Below, one piece after another: positions 6,533-12,894 of a stretch of 17,975 nt of DNA (positions are counted from its first letter, which is position 1; each line of letters opens with the position of its first letter). Source of the DNA: Xanthomonas cassavae CFBP 4642 (GTDB lineage Bacteria > Pseudomonadota > Gammaproteobacteria > Xanthomonadales > Xanthomonadaceae); assembly GCF_000454545.1 (NCBI RefSeq), contig NZ_CM002140.1, forward strand, positions 41,378-59,352, read 5' to 3'. The position numbers and the translations under genes are program-made. The notes below the pieces were generated by a model. That model made no database searches and had not been told where the DNA came from. It was given only the letters and a program-made list of their open reading frames with translations.

Positions 6533-8008
6533 CTATTTGGAAGAATTTTCCAAATCTTGGATTACTCGCATGGAGCGAGGTTGTGAGAAATCCAAATAGT
6601 TGCTATCAAATGCTTTGACGCTCTTTAATTCCCAGTTCTGGGTGACTCCTGAAAAACTCGCAATTCTATTATACGAAAGATTGTCCCAATCCGATAGTTG
6701 CACTAGGACCCCGGAAGAGCTATCAACATATACTTGGCGGTGATAAATCCAATCCGGCAAGGAATAGTGCGACCTTTTGCCAGCAGGCAGACAGTACTTT
6801 TCACTACTTGTCAAGCTGACGATACACCCAAGCAGCGTAGTATCGCTAACAACCTTCATCGATCTCGGTTTAGAGAAGTCTAAATAACTTCCATTGTCTG
6901 CCTTGACATTGCGAAGATCACTATTTTCTACGGTGCCGACAAAACGTGCTATCCTGGCATAGGAAAGATTGTCCCAATCAGAGAGTACCACTGCGGTGCC
7001 CGGAGCGGCATCCACATATACTTTTTTATTGTAGATCCATGCCGGTAGCGAATAAGCGTGAGCCTCGCCAGGGTGCATGCAGAACTTTTCACTTGTCTCT
7101 ACATTGACAATGCATCCAAGAGGCGGTTCTTCCGATAAAAAACGTGCCTCGGGATAAATCGACTTGATCCAATCGACATACTTGGAAATTCGCGCGCCAG
7201 TGGATAGAGTGGAGGTACCGCCATTGGTTGTTGCGATGATGACTGGCTTGCCATTGCGAATTTGCCACCAGGCAGATCCGCTATCGCCCGCAGCCACTCT
7301 TGCCCAGTATGCCGACGGTCCCTGTGGGTCGTATTTGGCACCGATTCCATATTCATTCTCGAATACCTGGTTAATACGGCTTCGCGAATAGAGCCGTCTT
7401 GCTCCTTTTTCCGGCCAATATCCACCGTTAGACTTCGTTCCAACACCCCAGGAACCGTATCCAACGAAGATTACGTCGCGACCCACTTCGTCGAGATAAT
7501 CATTCAAGATCGGACGTTCGACCGGTCTTTCATTAGCGTCTAGTATCTGCCCGACTACGGGTAACTTTATCACCGCGACATCCGTAGACGCCCCGCCCAT
7601 TCCTGACGGAACGGAAATTCTTTGAGGCGGTACGTATGCGATACCCGAGCCTGAGGCTATAATATTTCCATTTAGATCTTTAAAAGTCCTGTTGACTGCA
7701 GTTTCTTCAGCCTTGTAGGGAACGCAATGAGCGGCTGTGAGGATATAGCTCCAGTCGCCTGAATTTCCAAGCCACGTCGCGGTGCATCCGGAAATATCGC
7801 CAACCACGAGCCATGGCTTTTCATAGCTAAAAGAGCGCAACTCATCGTTGCTAGTTTTTAAGCTTTCTCCAACATTTTCCAGGTCACCTCCGTAGTATTT
7901 AAATGTTGCTTCGTCAATAACCGCGGCTTGTGCTGGAAGAAAATTAATTAGGAATGAAATTCCAAGGGTGATGCCAATAGCTATTTTCAATTTTTTATCT
8001 CGAGCCAT
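6533..8008 (-). CDS. Secreted trypsin-like serine protease with two C-terminal crystallin-like repeats
   Basis: This is a 491-residue protein. A Sec signal peptide is evident: basic start MARDKKLK, hydrophobic core IAIGITLGISFLINF, probable cleavage after PAQA. The chymotrypsin-type triad is complete: His94 in TAAHC, Asp143 in STDVAVI, Ser243 in AAGDSGSAWW. Cys75 and Cys95 are placed for the usual histidine-loop disulfide. After residue 295 come two tandem repeats of about 90 residues (297-387 and 393-485), each with LGCIV...SEK(F/Y)C, WIY...VYVD, SDWDNLSY.RIA and YLDFS.PRSM. DWDNLSY-RI resembles the Ca-binding segment of beta/gamma-crystallin domains, but this is by eye. The gene is strikingly AT-rich compared with its surroundings, so foreign. 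It is the passenger between two IS1595-type copies; its stop lies three bases from one of them. Confidence 0.85.
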   Translation of the reverse strand: MARDKKLKIAIGITLGISFLINFLPAQAAVIDEATFKYYGGDLENVGESLKTSNDELRSFSYEKPWLVVGDISGCTATWLGNSGDWSYILTAAHCVPYKAEETAVNRTFKDLNGNIIASGSGIAYVPPQRISVPSGMGGASTDVAVIKLPVVGQILDANERPVERPILNDYLDEVGRDVIFVGYGSWGVGTKSNGGYWPEKGARRLYSRSRINQVFENEYGIGAKYDPQGPSAYWARVAAGDSGSAWWQIRNGKPVIIATTNGGTSTLSTGARISKYVDWIKSIYPEARFLSEEPPLGCIVNVETSEKFCMHPGEAHAYSLPAWIYNKKVYVDAAPGTAVVLSDWDNLSYARIARFVGTVENSDLRNVKADNGSYLDFSKPRSMKVVSDTTLLGCIVSLTSSEKYCLPAGKRSHYSLPDWIYHRQVYVDSSSGVLVQLSDWDNLSYNRIASFSGVTQNWELKSVKAFDSNYLDFSQPRSMRVIQDLENSSK

Positions 8009-8316
8009 CTTGTAATACGGGGTTGAATATATTGCGTGCCGCTATGCTAATCCGGAAAATTTCAGATGCCAATGGGCCAATCCCCAAATTGCCTGTGGAT
8101 AGGCGTAGAGAAATCTTGAGCCGGTATCGGCAGTTATGTAATGACCCACTGAAACTCTGATCAGGTGTTAACTTTCATAGGAGACACCGATGAGTGCAGT
8201 GATGGACGAAGAACAGATCAAGCGCGACCGAACGGTCCGAGAATGCAGTATCAGAGGCGGGTGCTGCTGGGGCTGACGTATGCCGACCGGCAGATGAGAT
8301 TTGATTCATTAACTTA
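8009..8316. other. Upstream region of the protease with an IS fragment
   Basis: The first ~130 bases upstream of the protease are AT-rich and probably hold its promoter; no PIP box was seen. From about 8134 a stretch on the plus strand reads like the start of an insertion-sequence gene: GGAGA, then ATG at 8190 giving MSAVMDEEQIKR, which resembles the N-terminus of a common Xanthomonas transposase ORF (probably IS3-type). It breaks off after about a dozen codons. Positions 8226-8316 are unassigned. Confidence 0.4.
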
Positions 8317-9274
8317 CCTGATTAGCCCCATCCCTCAGCCATGAAAGTTGCTTGCCATTCGCAAAACGCACTCTGGGCAAGGTGTGCAGCGCACAGCGCC
8401 GTCGCCAGCCGCGGCAGCATCTGTTTCAGGTCGGATCGGCGGTTGAAGCGATAGCCCGCTTCGGCCAGGTAGCGCCTTGCATACTTGGCCTGGCCCACCG
8501 CATGGTATGTCCCGCTGATGGCGCGTTTGACATTGCCCAGCACCGCATTCAACCAACGTGCTCCCTGGACGTCGGTTGCAGCACGACCGCCGCCGGTATC
8601 GAGGGTGGTGTGGGCATGCCCGGCCTCCTCCAGACGGCGAAAGCACGCCAGGCCGTCGCTATAGACCTCACACTCCGGCTCCAGACGGCGCGCGATCCAG
8701 TCCTTCAGCGAGGCGTTGTCAAAGGCCTTCACCGGCTCGATCACCGCAAAGACCGGATGCTCGTGGGTGTGGTCCACTTGCACCGCGATCACGAACGGCT
8801 GCTTGTTCTCCGAGCCCCGTCCGCGCTTGCCGCCGCTGCGTTCACCGCCAGATACGCGTCGTCGATCTGCACAAACCCCTTGAGTTTTCGCGGTTCTTCG
8901 CGCTCGGTCATCGCCTGCATCCACAGGCGCAAGGACAGCTTGCTGGATTGCAACAGCGTGCCAGCACGCAAGGTGGTTTGATGCCGGCACGCCCGGCACT
9001 GGTAGTACACCTGATCATCGCGTCGAACGCGCGAGCGCGCGCGGCCGTCGCACTGCGGGCAGCGAAATCCCTTCGGCCAGCGCCACCGATACAACGCCCG
9101 GTAGCACTTGGCTTCGGTTCAGTAGCGATCCATGAACTCGCTCAGCGACAAGCCTGGCTGAAACTGCACGATGTTGATGCCCCTCTCCCACCTCCGTTGC
9201 CTTGAGCTGGGGTCATTGTCCAACCGCAGCGTCGCAGATCCTGCAACTACGGCTGAGGGATGGGGCTAATCAGG
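8317..9274 (-). mobile_element. IS1595-family (ISXO2-like) insertion sequence, full length, 958 bp
   Basis: Perfect 24-bp terminal inverted repeats start CCTGATTAGCCCCATCCCTC at 8317 and on the opposite strand at 9274. A single ISXO2-type transposase region fills the element on the minus strand. The left outer octamer does not match the right one, but the right one (ACCCATTT) matches the left flank of the deleted copy at 5972. This implies joint transposition of the pair. Confidence 0.85.
8322..9184 (-). pseudogene. ISXO2-type transposase, three inactivating lesions
   Basis: Conceptual translation gives GINIVQFQPGLSLSEFMDRY, TEAKCYRALYRWRWPKGF with a zinc ribbon (CPQC...CRAC), VQIDDAYL, then GGERSGGKRGRGSENKQPFV and the catalytic core to FMAEGWG. 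Compared with the sister copy at 5972-6529, the start ATG has become AGG (9182-9184, where the sister has ATG GGC). An in-frame TGA (9119-9121) falls where a Gly codon is expected. A G is missing near 8847-8851, so DDAYLGGERSGG becomes DDAYLAVNAAAA, shifting the frame. The element cannot move itself unless sequencing errors explain these changes. Confidence 0.8.
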
Positions 9275-10122
9275 ACCCATTTTTGAGATTCCCACACCAT
9301 TATTGATGGCCTTACAGTACTTATGTGTGTGAAGAATTGCACCCTCCGACGTACATCCCCGGTCAGGCGGCCCGCAGACGGGCCAGCAGCGACGTACTGG
9401 CGTAACCGTCCTGCGGCGTTGGGGTGGAGTGGCGCGGCGGCAATCCCGCCCCACTGGTTGACTGCGCGAAACAGTGGCCCCTCGTGGAGGGCGGCTGCCG
9501 CAACCCAGGTCATGGTGGCAGCCACCGGGCACCAGCGCGACAGCGCCGGGACCTTGTAGGTGGCGCCGGCGTGCTGGCGATCGCTCTTGCTGTGCGGCAG
9601 GAAGCAGGTCATGCCTTCGCCCGGCACCAGGCGCAGGTGGTTCACCTGGAGGCGGGTGAGTTCATCGCCGCGGAAGCCGCGCCAGAAGCCGAGCAGCAGC
9701 AAGGCGCGATCGCGCAGATGCCGCAGTTCTGCGGCGCGATCGCCGCGAGACTGGGCCGCAGCCGCAGCGTCTTCCAGCCATGTCGTGACCTGGCCCAGCT
9801 GGGTGAGTTGCAGGGGCGTGGCGCGTTTTTCGACGCTCGGGTGCAGGGTCTGGATGCCCTTGAGCACTTGGCGCACCACCGGCGCCCGGGTCGGGTCGAC
9901 AAAGCCGTGCACCTGGTGCCACTGCGCCAGTGCTGCGAGCCGGTGCCTGAGTGTGTTGAGCGCGAGTTGCCCGGCGTAGGCGGCCAAGTAGCGCGCCACC
10001 TGCTCCGCGGTCGCCGGCAGATGACCACCCCACTCGACCTCGAAGTGACGGATCGCCCCTGCATACGCGCGCTCGGTGTTGGCGCGGGTTGCCGCTTCCA
10101 GATACTGCTTGACCGAGCTCAC
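9247..10122 (-). CDS. tnpS: TnpS-like tyrosine recombinase, C-terminally truncated
   Basis: The start is GTG at 10122 with GGAG 8 bases upstream (protein begins VSSVKQYLEAATRANTERAY). The N-terminal SAM-like DNA-binding domain covers about residues 1-95. The catalytic domain begins after 100 and has the first catalytic arginine in WRGFRGDELTRL (Arg151) and the beta-hairpin lysine in PHSKSDRQ (Lys179). Homology fades after APLHPN (about residue 235). The H-x-x-R box and nucleophilic tyrosine are absent, and the reading frame simply runs on into the IS end at 9247. In Tn4651/TnXax1-type transposons TnpS, with TnpT, resolves cointegrates at a site between their divergent genes. This copy should be inactive. 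About 75-80 residues are missing. Confidence 0.8.
   Translation of the reverse strand: MSSVKQYLEAATRANTERAYAGAIRHFEVEWGGHLPATAEQVARYLAAYAGQLALNTLRHRLAALAQWHQVHGFVDPTRAPVVRQVLKGIQTLHPSVEKRATPLQLTQLGQVTTWLEDAAAAAQSRGDRAAELRHLRDRALLLLGFWRGFRGDELTRLQVNHLRLVPGEGMTCFLPHSKSDRQHAGATYKVPALSRWCPVAATMTWVAAAALHEGPLFRAVNQWGGIAAAPLHPNAAGRLRQYVAAGPSAGRLTGDVRRRVQFFTHISTVRPSIMVWESQKWVLISPIPQP
9275..9282 (+). repeat. 8-bp target-site duplication, right copy
   Basis: ACCCATTT is immediately outside the right IS1595-type end and identical to 5964-5971. On the minus strand it contains a second, now orphaned copy of the xopE ATG context (AAATGGGT). Confidence 0.75.
9283..9360 (-). promoter_or_regulatory. Displaced native upstream region of xopE
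   Basis: If the composite element and one octamer are removed, this stretch lies directly upstream of the xopE ATG on the minus strand. It is AT-richer than the tnpS gene beyond it. A poor PIP-like pattern is present (TACGT-N15-TTCAC on the minus strand, 9353-9329, one mismatch in each half). No strong promoter is visible. Confidence 0.45.
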
Positions 10123-10305
10123 CGCGTCGCTCCGAAACGCCGTTTCGTACGGCCGCAGGGCGACTGTAGCCGAAAATTCCGGCTAACGCGGGATAATTCT
10201 AGATTATCCCGCGTGAGTTCAACGCCTATCGGCGGTCCATTCAATGCATTGAGGAGTATGTATTTACATGGTATGTAATACGTTACGAAATACGTGGAGT
10301 GCCGG
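10123..10305. promoter_or_regulatory. tnpS-tnpT intergenic cointegrate-resolution (rst/res) region
   Basis: The region separates the divergent tnpS and tnpT genes and holds several symmetrical sites. CGAAACG-C-CGTTTCG is at 10133-10147, a TAGCCG/CGGCTA pair lies around 10168-10186, and the strong 29-bp core is described separately. Near tnpT, repeated GTATGTA-type elements occur (10258-10290). In Tn4651 such a region is bound by TnpS and TnpT and is the recombination site, and both promoters lie here. Confidence 0.65.
10186..10214. promoter_or_regulatory. Core crossover site for TnpS
   Basis: ACGCGGGATAAT and ATTATCCCGCGT are perfect 12-base inverted arms around a 5-base spacer TCTAG. This is the typical layout of a tyrosine-recombinase core site. 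The site appears intact although its recombinase gene is truncated. Confidence 0.65.
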
Positions 10306-11319
10306 ATGGCAAGGTCCGGGTTGTACAAAAGCGATGTGCAACGCGCCCGCGATCGCCTGCGCGCCACGGGCACGCATCCGTCCGTGGACGCGGTCCGGGT
10401 GGCGCTGGGCAACACGGGGTCCAAGACCACCATCCACCGCTATTTGAGGGAGTTGGAAGAGGAGGAAGGGCAAGGCGTTGGCGCGAAAATGGCCGTGAGC
10501 GATGCACTTCAAGACCTCATCGCCCGCCTCGCCGAGCGGTTGCACAGCGAGGCCCACACGGTCGTGGCGCAGGCCCAGGCGCGCTTCCAGGCGCAGCTGC
10601 AGGAACGCACCCAAGCGCTGGAGCAGGCCCGACACGAGGCCGGGTCACTCATGACGCAGCTGCAACGCTGCGAGACCGCGCTGCAGGCCGAACGCGAGGC
10701 GGGCGACGCTGCCAGGAGCGAAGTGGCCCGCCGCACCACCGAACTGGCCCAGCTGGAGGAGCGGATCGCGGGCCTCACGGCCAGATTGGCCGAGCACGAC
10801 GCCCATGCGAAATCGTTGGAACACAAGCACGAACACGCCAGGGAAGCCCTTGAGCACTACCGCACCTCGGTCAAGGACCAGCGCGAGCAGGAACAGCGCC
10901 GGCATGAGCACCAGGTGCAGGAGCTGCAGGTCGCCCTACGGCAGGCCAACGAGGCATTGACCGCCAAGAACCACGACCTGATGCAGCTCAACCGGGAAAA
11001 CGGCCAGTGGCTGGAACGCCAGACCCGGCTGGAGCGGGAGCTGGCGCAGGCACGCCAGCGGGCCGACGCCCAGCAACGCGAGCGCGACGCGCTGCGCCTG
11101 GCGGCCGCCGAGCACCAAGCCCTGCAGGTGCGCTGGACCGACGATCTCCACGCGCTGGAAGGCGTGCGCACCGAACTGTCGGCGGCGCGGACCGAACTGG
11201 TCGAAGAGCGCCAGCGCCGGGAACACGCCGAGGCAGACACCCTGCGGGCCACGGTGCGCCTGAGCACGTTGGAACAACTCCTGGCGCAGCTGCGGCCAGC
11301 GCGCCCGGTTGGCGAATAA
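10306..11319 (+). CDS. tnpT: TnpT-like cointegrate resolution protein (KfrA-type N-terminus, long coiled coil)
   Basis: This is a 337-residue protein starting at ATG 10306 with GGAG upstream (MARSGLYKSDVQRARDRLRA). Residues 1-50 form a KfrA_N-like DNA-binding module (TGTHPSVDAVRVALGNTGSK followed by TTIHRYLRELEEEEG). From about residue 60 to 330 it is an almost unbroken Gln/Glu/Arg/Ala-rich coiled coil. It is transcribed away from tnpS across the crossover site, the arrangement of the tnpS-tnpT pair in Tn4651 and TnXax1, where TnpT helps TnpS resolve cointegrates. Here its partner is truncated. A plasmid KfrA protein is the alternative, but the divergent tyrosine recombinase and the core site argue for TnpT. 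Confidence 0.82.
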   Translation: MARSGLYKSDVQRARDRLRATGTHPSVDAVRVALGNTGSKTTIHRYLRELEEEEGQGVGAKMAVSDALQDLIARLAERLHSEAHTVVAQAQARFQAQLQERTQALEQARHEAGSLMTQLQRCETALQAEREAGDAARSEVARRTTELAQLEERIAGLTARLAEHDAHAKSLEHKHEHAREALEHYRTSVKDQREQEQRRHEHQVQELQVALRQANEALTAKNHDLMQLNRENGQWLERQTRLERELAQARQRADAQQRERDALRLAAAEHQALQVRWTDDLHALEGVRTELSAARTELVEERQRREHAEADTLRATVRLSTLEQLLAQLRPARPVGE

Positions 11320-11323
11320 GTAA

Positions 11324-11353
11324 CGTCTGGGAAGGACGAACCCTCCCCAGACG
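11324..11353 (+). terminator. Hairpin following tnpT
   Basis: CGTCTGGG-AAGG and CC-TCCCCAGACG form a strong GC-rich stem with one or two mismatches, 4 bases after the tnpT stop. There is no following T-run, so it is a weak or atypical terminator, or an mRNA-protecting stem. Confidence 0.4.
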
Positions 11354-11527
11354 CAAATCGTCAGTTGCAGTGCGAGCGTGCAACCCAGTTCACAGGGGAC
11401 GCCGGGAGCCAGTTACCCCTGTGGCGGATTCGACGTCGCATGAATACCCGGCTCGATCTGCCGTGATAAGAAATAGCGGCTGGCGACACTCAGCGCATGC
11501 AGTAGGTCGGGATGCTCAGCCTTTGAG

Positions 11528-11547
11528 TTTGCTCCACGTGGAGCAAA
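11528..11547. repeat. 20-bp perfect palindrome with parS-like core
   Basis: TTTGCTCCACGTGGAGCAAA reads identically on both strands. Its core GCTCCACGTGGAGC differs from the gammaproteobacterial chromosomal parS core GTTCCACGTGGAAC at one base in each half. It could be a ParB-family or other dimeric regulator site. Confidence 0.5.
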
Positions 11548-11649
11548 ACCGCAGATGACGATTATTCAAGATCGATTCGGATTGCCTTGGGCAGGTTCCA
11601 GCTGCTTACAGCAGATACAACAACTCCAAACGCAGCAAGCAGATGACCA

Positions 11650-11723
11650 AGTCCGTAAAATGTTCCGCGCTGACTGCAAGTTAGCTTGCTGTTGGCTGCT
11701 TTTTACACGAATCCTGCCGGCCC
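11650..11723 (-). repeat. Decayed internal TnXax1-like terminal repeat
   Basis: Read backward from 11723 it aligns with the right end at 12656-12742, sharing TTTTACACGAATCC-TGCCG, TTGGCTG, AGTTAGCT and CTGAC at corresponding offsets, but with many substitutions and one gap. The outer tip is at 11723. It marks an older boundary within the 8.6 kb cassette, separating the tnpS-tnpT block from the XopAI-like block. Confidence 0.65.
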
Positions 11724-12015
11724 TCCGTGTTTGTCACTTCCCTTACGGGTGAGTGTAGTCTGGTGCGGGTAATAGATCCGACCCTCGGAATCGCCTGCTA
11801 TGTATGCGGCGCTGGCGTGTTATCCAACGCGAATTCTGGCGATTCTTCCACTACCCGAACTGCTGCAAAGGCTCTGTCCCATTCCGCGCAGAGCACGAAA
11901 CGCTGCACGCCGCAGCGAAGCCCGATGTAAGAGATGCGAAATCAAATATGGCAACCAGAATGTTTGTATCAATCTTATTCCGCGCCCCCCATATATTCCA
12001 CCCTCCTCCATCTCC

Positions 12016-12651
12016 ATGGAATTTAAAATGCCAAAGTCCATCAGAAGTGCTAGTCATGCATCGAGCTCTAATTTCGATTCGTCGCCTCAGCATGAGAGCG
12101 GCCTAAGGGACGCAGCCAAAAAAGTCTACGACAGCAGTGTTTTATATCACGGGACAAAGCATCCGCATTTAAAATCTCTTAGGGAGAACGGATTTTCAAA
12201 ATCACACAAACGCGACGGCGCAACGGCAGGAGGTAACGCAAATATGTTTATGAATTTAAGCTCTGCAGCGCAGGAAGAATCCGCAAACAATCATTATTTG
12301 TCCTCTTCCAAGAAAGAAGCCAAGAATTTTGCCATGTTCGCTGACATGGATAATCCCGCACTATTACGCACCATCGGCGTCAGAAGCAGCTTCAATCTGA
12401 TCTCGGATCCTAGGACCCGTGGCACGGCATACATGACAGGTCAGTCGATTCCTTCAAAATTCGTGCTTGGATCAAAAAACAGCTCCCCCGGGGAAAATGC
12501 GCAGGTGTTCAAGAAAGAGATGCATGCTGCAGGATACGAGGTCTCTACAGAACAAGCGGGCGCACTACTTAGAGATGTGCAATCTGATTCTGATGATGAC
12601 AATTTCCCGGATCCCGATGACTTTATTATGAGCCGACTGCGGGGTTTATGA
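12016..12651 (+). CDS. xopAI: XopAI-like type III effector (HopO-type ADP-ribosyltransferase fold)
   Basis: The region from residue 40 reads SVLYHGTKHPHLKSLRENGF, with the LYHGT strand typical of mono-ADP-ribosyltransferase folds, followed by ATAGGNANMFMNLSSA and KEAKNFAMFADMDNPALLRT. This matches my recollection of the XopAI effector of X. citri, related to HopO1 of Pseudomonas syringae. The C-terminus is acidic (QSDSDDDNFPDPDDF). Composition is AT-rich with many Ser, Asn and Lys residues, as in acquired effectors. The start is uncertain: ATG 12016 (MEFKMPKSIRSAS, 211 residues) or 12028; neither has a clear ribosome site, and the frame stays open upstream to about 11800 (up to 283 residues). 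The gene ends 4 bases before the right TnXax1-like repeat. A substrate is not predictable here. Confidence 0.72.
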   Translation: MEFKMPKSIRSASHASSSNFDSSPQHESGLRDAAKKVYDSSVLYHGTKHPHLKSLRENGFSKSHKRDGATAGGNANMFMNLSSAAQEESANNHYLSSSKKEAKNFAMFADMDNPALLRTIGVRSSFNLISDPRTRGTAYMTGQSIPSKFVLGSKNSSPGENAQVFKKEMHAAGYEVSTEQAGALLRDVQSDSDDDNFPDPDDFIMSRLRGL

Positions 12652-12655
12652 TATC

Positions 12656-12742
12656 GAGGGTCGGCGGGAGTTCGTATAAACCCTTTTCTGACAGCGAGTT
12701 AGCTCACTTTTGGCTGTGTTTTACACGAATCCCTGCCGACCC
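12656..12742 (-). repeat. TnXax1-like long terminal inverted repeat, right end
   Basis: This 87-base partner of 4153-4239 has its outer tip at 12742. The first 24 bases inward from the tip are identical between the two ends, and homology blocks continue over the full length, with divergence near the inner side. Together they bound an 8590-bp cassette with two or three effector genes and tnpS/tnpT but no tnpA. Confidence 0.85.
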
Positions 12743-12820
12743 TTGTCAAGCTCTAGCCGCCGATGCTGCGCGGCAGGCCTATGGACTGGATAACGCACAG
12801 CCCATCTCGCCGCGCACAAC
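12743..12820 (+). other. Backbone remnant between two transposon ends
   Basis: These 78 bases lie between the TnXax1-like tip and the Tn3-type tip. One plus-strand frame reads QALAADAARQAYGLDNAQPI before running into the Tn3 repeat, which looks like a leftover piece of a coding gene. It is not recognised. Confidence 0.35.
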
Positions 12821-12894
12821 GGGGTTCGGGGAGCAATGGAACAGGGAAGTCAGTTAAGCCTTCACCAGTGCCGGTCGGTGCCCTCCATGCGCGC
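12821..12894 (+). repeat. Tn3-type terminal repeat, copy B (extended to 74 bp)
   Basis: It starts GGGGTTCGGGGAGCAATGG at the outer tip and ends GTTAAG at 12858 for the 38-bp terminus; identity to copy C continues to 12894. It differs from copies A and C at one base (T for C at position 6). The inner part encodes the last residues of the adjacent resolvase (ARMEGTDRHW). Confidence 0.8.

Larger units (their letters stand above)
5972..9274. mobile_element. Putative composite IS1595-type transposon carrying a secreted protease
   Basis: Two IS1595-type copies in the same orientation (5972-6529 and 8317-9274) bracket a low-GC protease gene. The outer flanks carry identical octamers ACCCATTT, while the inner flanks (TTTCTATT and TTAACTTA) do not match. 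This is the pattern expected if the 3.3 kb segment transposed as a unit. Removing it and one octamer rejoins the xopE start codon to the sequence at 9283 onward. Both transposase genes are defective, so movement would have relied on another copy, or the damage came afterwards. Confidence 0.65.
11354..12015. other. Region between tnpT and the XopAI-like gene
   Basis: No intact gene is called. It contains a 20-bp perfect palindrome (11528-11547) and a short open frame from ATG 11555 (MTIIQDRFGLPWAGSSCLQQ onward) that runs into a decayed TnXax1-like end. Past that end lies about 290 bases upstream of the effector, with Ser/Thr/Ala-rich open frames. One of these (11796-11930, about 44 residues) reads GAGVLSNANSGDSSTTRTAA and could be a shifted effector N-terminus. 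No convincing PIP box was found. Confidence 0.5.

Noticed and set aside
9329..9353. PIP-like pattern TACGT-N15-TTCAC on the minus strand upstream of the reconstructed xopE
   Set aside because: Both halves carry a mismatch. The spacing is right and the position plausible, so it is mentioned in the displaced upstream region but not called as a site.
11576..11600. PIP-like pattern TTCGG-N15-TTCCA on the plus strand
   Set aside because: The second half lacks the invariant G, it lies 416 bases from the nearest effector start with a transposon end in between, and no good ORF begins at a fitting distance.
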